Shown here: positions 56,720-64,000 of the stretch, one piece after another
How positions within the stretch are numbered: the stretch's first letter is position 1
Layout of the letters: every line of letters starts with the position of its first letter
Assembly (NCBI GenBank): GCA_029948255.1
Contig: JALIZF010001795.1
Span: forward strand, 558,001 to 622,000
Length of the DNA stretch: 64,000 nt
Source: Telmatactis stephensoni
Lineage: Eukaryota > Cnidaria > Anthozoa > Actiniaria > Isophelliidae
Direction of reading: 5' to 3'
Made by a program: the position numbers and the translations under genes
The notes under the pieces: model-generated
Told to the model about the DNA's origin: nothing
The model's input: only the letters and a program-made list of their open reading frames with translations
Databases searched by the model: none

Positions 56720-56800
56720 GCAAGTGTAACTCAGTTGGTTAGTGCTTTCTGAAGCAAGAGGTCCGAGTTCGATTATCAGTCACCTCACACTTGTTTCGAC
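56720..56800 (+). mobile_element. tRNA-derived SINE head
   Basis: TGTAACTCAGTTGGTTAGTG (A-box like) is followed by GTCCGAGTTCGATTATC (B-box like) about 35 bp later. The acceptor-stem-like ends do not pair well enough for a functional tRNA, so it is called a SINE. Confidence 0.55.
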
Positions 56801-57172
56801 TTCTTTCCATTCCTCGTACCTTTAAGTAGCTTTAAATGCCCTTAAAACGGAGCGCACTGATGGAAGAGGGGCAGGGCTGTCAACCCCCAAGGCTTTCGTA
56901 TCTGGAGATCGCCATATTTTCCTATTTTCAGGCTCAGTTGGGTGGGGTAGGTGGGTTGGTGTGTGTGTGTGTGGGGGGGGGGGGAGGAAACGATCTTTCG
57001 GTTAAAATGACCAAAAAATCTTGAGACTCCCGGACAATCCGGGAGAGTTGACAGCCCTGGAGGGGGTAAAGAGCGCACCATCGGCTTCCTTACTGGAGAT
57101 CAACCCTAAAATAACCAAACCTTACAGCTCTATCCTGTAATATATCAATTCTACTTACGTACTTTGAATGAC

Positions 57173-57318
57173 TAGAGCGATAGCACTAAAACCGTGAAAC
57201 AAGTACTAACTAAAAAGTACAAATAGTACTAATGAAACAATAGAAAACAAAGGGTTTTGCTACTATTTGTCTCTATTTAGTTACTAAGTTATTTCACGGT
57301 TTAAGTGTTATCGCTCTA
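57173..57318. mobile_element. MITE family A, copy with TAGAGCGATAGCACT ends
   Basis: A 146-bp element; TAGAGCGATAGCACTAAAAC and mirror. The TIR keeps the TAGAG and CCGTGAAA blocks of the family while the middle has changed on both ends together. Confidence 0.75.
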
Positions 57319-57424
57319 GCTCACCCCCTACTGAAATTGCATATTTGAAAAGCGACATTATTAGAGAATGAAAAAGATAATGAAGGCAATTCTTAGAGTA
57401 GCCATATTTCTTACAAACCCTCAG

Positions 57425-57679
57425 TATACACCTATTTCAAAAAAGGTTGTCACCGCTAAGAGCGATAGGCGATAGGTAATAGGTCATTCCAAGACCGCAA
57501 AGCACTATTGATTTCTTAATTAAGCCATCCTAAATCTTTCTTTGCACTCTTCCATCAAATAATTGGCTATTCATATGTAAATCAATTAGAAATCAATAGT
57601 GCTTTGCGGTCTTGGAATGACCTATTACCTATCGCCTATCGCTCTTAGCGGTGACAACCTTTTTTGAAATAGGTGTATA
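57425..57679. mobile_element. MITE family B, near-perfect 255-bp palindrome
   Basis: Arms of about 93 bp are identical, starting TATACACCTATTTCAAAAAA, around a loop of about 70 bp. Perfect arms indicate very recent insertion or arm homogenisation. A decayed relative lies at 37791-38077. Confidence 0.9.
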
Positions 57680-57856
57680 CATTCGTTTCCCTGCCTTATT
57701 AAGCAATGTATCAAGCTGGTACTATGATCTGGTCAAAGAATGTTATGGTCTAAAAACATCCATTGTGTTGTACTTCCAGATAATTAGATGATTGATATTG
57801 ATAAATATATATTTCAAAATCGACAACCTATTTTAGATATAAAATATAAACTAGAT

Positions 57857-59170
57857 TTAAATTGAGGGGGAGTGGAAGAGGGACTATACCCAACCCCTTC
57901 ACCCCTCTGGCAATGCAGAGTAATTAACATCCTACAACATGTACATTAGTTAATTCAAAACTGAGAGTAACATTCTAGAACAGAACTCCTTTTATTTAAT
58001 CAAATTTAATTTGATTCTCTCTTATCAGATTATTCTCTCTTGGAGCTCTGTATCCGTCAGGTTTATGAGTGCATGGACGAGATCTTTAAGTACAATTGGA
58101 AATTTGTTTCAAAAAAGTATTCTTTGTACATTTTATTTTCAAAATGTGTTATCCATAGGTTTCTATATTATCGGTCTAAAAACCAAAACATTCTTATGTG
58201 GGAAGTTGAAAGTGACGTAGAACTGAATAGAAAGTTTCCTACCTTATATTTGGTACTTGATATGAATAATGACAAATAAGGATTCTGCTACAGAGCTTCA
58301 AAGGTGAATGCATTTGGTTGTTGTAGTTTTTTATTATTTTCATTGCTGCAATTTTCATAATAATGCTTCCGCCCTACTTCAAAGAAACAACCAAAAAATA
58401 CTCATAAAGATCCCTAAAAACCCATCAAATGACTTAATATGATCTTTAGACGATCTGTAACAGCTAAATATGATTTTGATATTTCGGTTAGCTTTCCTAT
58501 TTTTGATTTTTAATTTTGATTGACGGAAGCTAAATCGGCAAAAACCAGTTGAGTGTTTGGATGTCCTGAGTTCGCATGATTTTGAAAATTGCAGTATAAT
58601 TTTCGTCATGATACTATCAAGTCGAAGTTTTAGTTCTAGAAAGCAAGCCATTTGGACAATCGCACGGTGATTTCGTCCCGCGGGCTGAGTTCGTCACGGG
58701 ACAAGTTTCGCGTGGTTTTCGAGTGAGACGTTTCCATGGAGACTGGGACAAGAATTCATCGACGTTTTTTGAGTTTTTTTCTACCCGGGATGACATGAAG
58801 ATCTTTGCGCAGGCTCAGAACTCGTCGTGTGTTACAAACTCAGGTAGAAACCGGAAGTCGTCTATGTTCAAGATTTAAATTAGGCCTATTCCGGGCCCTA
58901 AAATCGGCTAAAACCGCCCCAAATCGCCCCAAATCGCCTTAAGCTTTAAGCATCTTTGGGGATAATTTTGCTAAAATCGCCCATGCACGATCGCCCAACG
59001 ACGATTTTAGGGCCCGGAGTAGGCCTTAAATTAAGGGGGAGTGGAAGAGGGACTACCCAACCCCTTGGCAATACAGTATAATCAACATCATAAAACATGT
59101 GCATTAGTTAATTCAAAACTGAGAGTACCGATTCTAGAACAGAACTCCTTTTACTTAATCAAATTTGATC
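57857..59170. repeat. Direct repeat pair (57857-58010 and 59036-59170)
   Basis: Both copies contain GGGGGAGTGGAAGAGGGACT and TTAGTTAATTCAAAACTGAG, ending in AACTCCTTTTA-TTAATCAAATTT. The second copy is interrupted at its left end by the MITE at 58883-59035. Between the copies no recognisable gene is seen; an unassigned 79-codon frame lies at 58040-58279. Confidence 0.8.
58883..59035. mobile_element. hAT-type MITE with 8-bp target duplication
   Basis: A 153-bp element with ends GGCCTATTCCGGGCCC and GGGCCCGGAGTAGGCC, flanked by TTAAATTA at 58875-58882 and 59036-59043. The paralogous repeat copy at 57857-57864 shows the uninterrupted site (TTAAATTG then GGGGG). An 8-bp duplication is the hallmark of hAT transposases. 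Confidence 0.85.
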
Positions 59171-59262
59171 ATTTTTCACCTTTAATTTCATACAATGCCG
59201 TTTTAATTAAAAAGGTTTAACTCTTACTCTTAATTTAACTCAATTTAGTCAGTCTAATTCTT

Positions 59263-60357
59263 TTAAACAGAACGACGAGGGCCAGGATTCAATACACATT
59301 CATTAAACAATTTCTCCGCTATGCCACACTTTTCTTTGGGATTCCCCCAACGACCTTCGAAATTCATAAACGCAAACTCTCCCGTATACTGACCGCTGGG
59401 CTTTTCCATTGTAATTTTCAAGTTTCGCCATGTGTTCCAGGCGTCGCCTTTGCTTGTATAGTCCACAAGGGTGTCACCGTTTGGCAGGTTCATATAAACA
59501 TTTCTACCAACGGAGGGCCATATGCCATGAGATCCAGCTGCGGAATAGATCACTCCATGGGTGCAGTGCGACATCTTGAGTTCTCGGCCACCTTTGTGGA
59601 AGGTTCGTCCATTCCATAGAAAGGTTCCACCAAACTTTCGAGTTATCTTAGAATTGTGAGTTGAGAGGAACATAGAATGTAGCCTGTTGTTCTCAAATCG
59701 GACCTTGACGTGCTCCCAATCTCCCACGTGGTTTCCAAAGGTTGAATATCCGCCAATGCAGCCGTTGATACCGGTACAAATGCATTTACCAAAGACACAA
59801 ACGCAGGGGTTATTGGCGTAGTATCCAATACAGACTCTTTTGCCTCGATTGTAAGGGTAAAAGAATCGGTAGGTGATCTCTACCACGTTTCCTGCGTTGT
59901 GAATACTGGCGTAAACTGGAGCATGTGACGGGGCCTGACCACGAAGGAAAGGAGGATTAGTACAAGAAGCGCAGCCCAGACTTTGTTTGGATTTCAAAAA
60001 ACAGCCAGCGTTGCATCTTGGGAGATTTTGTGACGTCAATGGTTGGGGATTTGGTCCGCCAAGAACGTTCACATGTCTAAGAAAATAGTCCACACTGGAT
60101 GGTCGCCATGGTTCGCCCACTGCTAGGTGTACCAGAGGGGCCCAGTGTTTGGCCAAATCAAAGAGATTGTTGCCGCTGACCACATTGTAGCGGTTTATAA
60201 GAGCCTGGCATTGTGGTGAGACCGGTGGAGGGGTTGGGCGAGGGGCTGGAGGTGGTGGACGGCGACGACGACGACGACGACCGAACAGCCATCCATCAGC
60301 GCTTGGTAAAACCAGCACCAAAGCAAGAAATACTACCAGGAGCAATTGGCCATTCAT
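59263..60357 (-). CDS. Secreted VPS62-domain (DUF946) protein
   Basis: Single-exon gene, 364 residues. Residues 1-22 form a signal peptide (MNGQLLLVVFLALVLVLPSA). Then come an Arg run (about 27-33), a Pro-rich linker (34-46) and a VPS62/DUF946-like domain from about 64 to 342. The family's landmarks are present: HWAPLVHLAVGEPW, FGNHVGDWEHVKVRF, YSAAGSHGIWP and FEGRWGNPK. A cysteine-rich insert (about 175-199) is probably disulphide-bonded, consistent with extracellular localisation. Family members are known in fungi (vacuolar sorting), plants and marine invertebrates; molecular activity is not established, so no function is claimed. The start is the only ATG giving a signal peptide. No intron is needed, unlike neighbouring genes. 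Confidence 0.85.
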   Translation of the reverse strand: MNGQLLLVVFLALVLVLPSADGWLFGRRRRRRRPPPPAPRPTPPPVSPQCQALINRYNVVSGNNLFDLAKHWAPLVHLAVGEPWRPSSVDYFLRHVNVLGGPNPQPLTSQNLPRCNAGCFLKSKQSLGCASCTNPPFLRGQAPSHAPVYASIHNAGNVVEITYRFFYPYNRGKRVCIGYYANNPCVCVFGKCICTGINGCIGGYSTFGNHVGDWEHVKVRFENNRLHSMFLSTHNSKITRKFGGTFLWNGRTFHKGGRELKMSHCTHGVIYSAAGSHGIWPSVGRNVYMNLPNGDTLVDYTSKGDAWNTWRNLKITMEKPSGQYTGEFAFMNFEGRWGNPKEKCGIAEKLFNECVLNPGPRRSV

Positions 60358-60699
60358 TTTGAGCTACAAAAAGATTAAGATATCATTATATGTTACTAAT
60401 TTTCGCGAATTCTTGGTTTTCAAGCACTCTCCGGAGAATGTAGAGACAACGAAAATCAAGATAAAACCACCAACATGGCCGCCATGTGTTTTGTTCAATT
60501 CGGTTGGAATGGTTGCAAACCAAGAATTTCGCGATTTGAAAAACATCTCGAACTTAAAGACCAGCGAAAAAATTCTCGCGAAAATTAAAAAAAACAAACA
60601 TAACAAAGCAAAACGAAACAAAAACAATTTAAAGCAAAAAAAACCCTGAAAAACTACCAAAATATAATTGTAAAATATGGATATGTACAATTCGAGCCC

Positions 60700-61135
60700 G
60701 TATCAGTTTGTTAATTAAGATCAAGAACATAAACTTGTAAATGAAATTTTCGCGAATTTAGTTCCATTTAAAACAATTTTTCCAACAAATTGCGAAAATC
60801 TTGTCTTGCGAAATATGTCCCTTAAGTTTTCACAGAATTTAGTGACCACGAAAACAAGTAACAATACGTAAATTAGTAGATTATCGATCGTTTTTGGTCT
60901 CCAAAAGCCGATCCACTTATTGTTCTTATACACAAGAATTTGCATTGGGTATCAAATCTTTGTTAAAATATATACCAAGTAAATAATTATAACGGCTCGT
61001 ATTATCTCGTGTAGCGTACCTTTGAGTTGTGCTTTCGTCTTACCAGTGCGACAAGTGATAATTTGGACTTGTAATGAACTGCTTATATGTCCTCGACGAC
61101 ACGTGCAAAGCTCAGTGATAACAGTTCTTATCAGC
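60700..61135. other. Flank without recognisable gene
   Basis: AT-rich, with no protein family or clear repeat recognised. It may include distal upstream sequence of the minus-strand VPS62 gene. Confidence 0.4.
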
Positions 61136-61139
61136 ATGT

Positions 61140-61594
61140 TTCACTTTCAGATGAAACATCGTTTGTAAAGACTTGAACTATACTGAAACTCCTTTGTGAA
61201 AATTCCTTTTGACAGAGCTAAGAGGAATTTCTTGATTGCTGAGGCTTTCTAGAATTTTTAAATTGCCGTGCTCGTGCTCTCTGTTCAGTATTTATTTGTT
61301 TGTTTGTTTGTTTGTTTGTTTGTTTACTTTTAGAGTTTTTCAGTTATACTTATTTCAAGGAATTGAAGGGAGAGTAACTTTAATGTAAGAACAGCAGCAT
61401 ACAAACGCAAACAAACAAACATTTTCGCTTTTAGATGAAAATATCGTCAGTTAACACTTGAGCTGAAACTTCTTGGTCAAGTTTCTTTTGTGAAGTTTCT
61501 TTTGGGCAGATCAGAGCTAAGTGGAATTTGTAGATTGTTCAGGCTAGCTTTCTAAATTGCTGTTCTCGTGCTCTTTGTTTGTATATTTGTTTGT

Positions 61595-61632
<38 letters not shown>

Positions 61633-61690
61633 CTTTGTTTGATTACTTTTAGAGTTTTAATGTCATAATTCTAAGGAATTAAAGAGAAAG
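61140..61690. repeat. Two diverged tandem units of about 290 bp with GTTT/CTTG microsatellites
   Basis: Unit 1 (about 61145-61385) and unit 2 (about 61428-61690) share TTTCAGATGAAA/TTTTAGATGAAA starts, AGCTAAG-GGAATTT, CTCGTGCTCT and a microsatellite (GTTT at 61297-61325, CTTG at 61598-61632) before TTACTTTTAGAGTTTT. They are moderately diverged. Confidence 0.75.
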
Positions 61691-62039
61691 GAACTTAAAT
61701 GAGAGATCAGCTAGCAGCATACATACACTTAAACGATTTGTTTGAAACAGGAAGTCTTAGTTCAGTTTCTGCTGAGATATCATCCGCATATGTCACGGAA
61801 CTTTCCCTTTAGTAATATCCGTTCACAAATAACTACTAACAAATAACTATTGTAAAATTCCGATAATAAGCCACCCTCCCGAAAATATAGGCCCCTTAAT
61901 TTTCTAACGTAAAATGCCATCCTAATATTATAATACGCCTTTCCAATTAAATATATATTAAGTAATATAAAAATTAGGTACTACCTAATAGCGGAGCTCC
62001 CATTTAAATATAATAATAATTTTAAATACTTTGTTTTAT

Positions 62040-63060
62040 TTTGACGTTTTTGATTCAAATGAATTGGGCTTGCTGTGGTAATAGGCAAACAAATATTGCA
62101 TTTTGTTGTAAAAGTTGAAATAAAGACTATAGATCAAACTTTATTTCTTGCCCTTCAGTCTCCTGAGAATTATAAGGCTTTCAACTCAGTGACCATAGTG
62201 ATATTTATTCAGATATTTGTGTCAGATTTTATAATTGACTTAGTAGTAGTGCTTCATAATTCTCAGAAATAGGATGCAAAAATCCCTCAAACTGATTTCA
62301 TTCACATAAATACTGAACCTAATTCAACATCCTTCAATTAAACAATTAGACATTGCAGAAAATTATATTTAGATTTTTCTGTCTTGACAGTATTGTGGCA
62401 TCTTGTTTTTTTTTTTTATTATTATGTAGAGTAGAATGACACTGATAAATAGTTGTCTTTACACGAAACAAGAATTCTCTCTTCCAGGTTACACTAATCA
62501 TGACTTTAGATGAAATTGTAAAACAACTCAAAACAACTACTACCTAAAAGCAAAGCTCCAATTTCAATTTTAATTTTTTTATGTTCTTGATTCAAATGAA
62601 TTGGGCTTCCTGTGGTAATTGAAAAAGTTGAAATGAAGATTATTTAAAAAGCATTTTTAAAATAAGTTTTGGTTTTGGTTTGTATATTGTATGGGCTTGT
62701 ATGCTCAGTGACCTTTGTTACAGTAAATTTTAATATTCAGATTCACTGTCAGATTTCATAACTGACTTTGTAAGGGTTCATAATTTTCAGAAATAGAAAG
62801 CAAAATCTCCAAAACATTTTTTTAAATTGATACAAGTAATTAAACCTTTTCGACATCCTGAATATTACAGAACAACATATATTGATTTGTCTGTCTTCAC
62901 TATATTTGTGACATCTTGTTTTTTGTGGTTGTTGTTGTTATTTTGTTTTGTTATTTAATGTAGAAAAGAATGACACACTAGCTAGGCGAATACTTGTCTC
63001 CCACTTTTCTCTTCCAGATTACATTGATAATACAATTTAAAGTGATTATAAAAACAGCTA
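62040..63060. repeat. Two diverged tandem units of about 535 bp
   Basis: TTGATTCAAATGAATTGGGC occurs at about 62049 and 62589. Matching blocks follow in order (CAGTGACC, TAGAAT/AAGAATGACAC, CTCTTCCAG-TTACA), showing an old tandem duplication. No coding potential is recognised. Confidence 0.75.
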
Positions 63061-63963
63061 ATTGAAATAACAAGAAAACAAGGAATTAAGCATTTTCAGT
63101 CTGTATTTAAGGCTTCACAGGGCTCACTGAGCAACTTCATCCAGATGAATAAAGTATAAAAACAATTCTAGTTTGCATGGCAAAATTCCTTCTTTTTTTC
63201 CTGTCAATTGTTTCATTAAATTCCAGACCAAAACTTGAGCTGTATTTACACATTAGTGGGGTTGAAATAAGTTCAAAATCAATTTTTTTTACTAATTTTA
63301 TTATTATTAGAACTAGTGCAAAAAGTTCACCGTAAAACAAAATGTCGTTGTACATTTCATGTAAGGCTTGATCGAGTGTTTCTTTAAACTTGGCCACAGT
63401 TCAACGTGCATAAAAGGTTTTTTTAAAGTCATCAATCCGAAATCAAAGATAAAAGATCAAATATAGGGACAAGAGACTTTTTGATATCATTTTCTGGCCA
63501 GGGTCTTTACCTTGAAGTGCTTTCCTTGTTGTCTTTTCGAAGCATACTGGTCCTTGTTTCACGCTCAATGCAGACGATTCTTGATTTATTTCCAACTTTG
63601 GCTAAATTTTTAAGCAGCTTTACTGAAGGCATCTTCACGAAACGAAGAATACACGATCCTCAATGACTTATTCATTATGAGGAATTTTTTTAAACTACGA
63701 ATCCAACTAAAAAGTCGTCCAACTTTGAAAATATCCTCTGTGTCTTTCGTCTTTCGAGCAGTTTTTGAAACGACACCAGGCCCGAAAAAAATTCAAACGT
63801 ACGGTTTTTTTCGCTTTAACCTGTCAAGATTGGCACAGATTAATGTTCATCAACATCGCTAAATTTTTACGAGGTTTCGAGAATACTATTTTTAAGCTTT
63901 GCAAGTTAAAACTGCAAGGAAACTTGTAAATTTTCAGTTTTCAAAGTGTCAGCGCGCGTCAAG

Positions 63964-63992
63964 TTGGCGCCAAAAAGCAATCAGCCAATCAG
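63964..63992. promoter_or_regulatory. Candidate E2F site plus CCAAT box at window edge
   Basis: TTGGCGCCAAAA (63964-63975) is a perfect palindromic E2F-type site. It is followed by GCAATCAG and CCAATCAG (63977-63992). The combination is common in proliferation-linked promoters. Any gene it serves would lie outside the window or on the minus strand to the left, where none is seen. Confidence 0.35.
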
Positions 63993-64000
63993 CATCGCGA

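Overview
The window is eukaryotic: genes are split by introns with GT/AG borders, and the intergenic and intronic DNA is full of short inverted-repeat elements (MITEs), SINE-like and LINE fragments and one LTR retrotransposon. Animal-type families (SLC6 and SLC17 transporters, TRAF with RING, zinc fingers and MATH domain) together with a secreted VPS62-like protein suggest a marine invertebrate, most likely an anthozoan cnidarian such as a coral or anemone. This assignment is inferred from gene content, not from a marker gene.

Region 1 (about 1.8-25 kb) is one giant inverted duplication. A left arm (about 1780-10110) and a right arm (about 16698-25020) carry the same SLC6 neurotransmitter-transporter gene in opposite orientation. 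The left gene runs on past the arm through the spacer to 12349. It has four CRE-type TGACGTCA palindromes just upstream, but it lacks one expected exon and has two single-base frameshifts. The right copy is clearly dead: it has a mutated start codon, lost exons, a truncated 3' end and three exons rewritten into local palindromes. Comparing the arms gives empty-site evidence for several insertions. The spacer also holds a LINE 3' end and foldback elements.

Region 2 (about 25-45 kb) contains an RT fragment, a tandem duplication of about 0.93 kb, and two tandem TRAF-like genes on the plus strand. TRAF-1 (28133-37212, 7 exons, about 515 aa) looks intact and has a hydrophobic, possibly membrane-spanning segment between its coiled coil and its MATH domain. 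TRAF-2 (40488-44934) keeps the RING exons, then meets a stop codon and ends next to the retrotransposon. The TRAF introns hold a triplicated 357-bp repeat, a cysteine-protease-like remnant and many MITEs.

Region 3 (45115-51742) is a gypsy-like LTR retrotransposon with near-identical LTRs, gag and protease. Most of pol is deleted and an env-like remnant is present. It lies exactly between two broken genes (3'-truncated TRAF-2, 5'-truncated SLC17) and has no matching target-site duplication, which suggests a rearrangement junction.

Region 4 (52-64 kb) holds the C-terminal half of an SLC17 (sialin/VGLUT-like) transporter in six exons, simple repeats including a long CCCCT array, several very clean MITEs, a single-exon secreted VPS62-domain gene on the minus strand (59263-60357), and about 3.5 kb of diverged tandem repeats with no recognisable gene. 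All domain assignments were made by eye; no database search was run.
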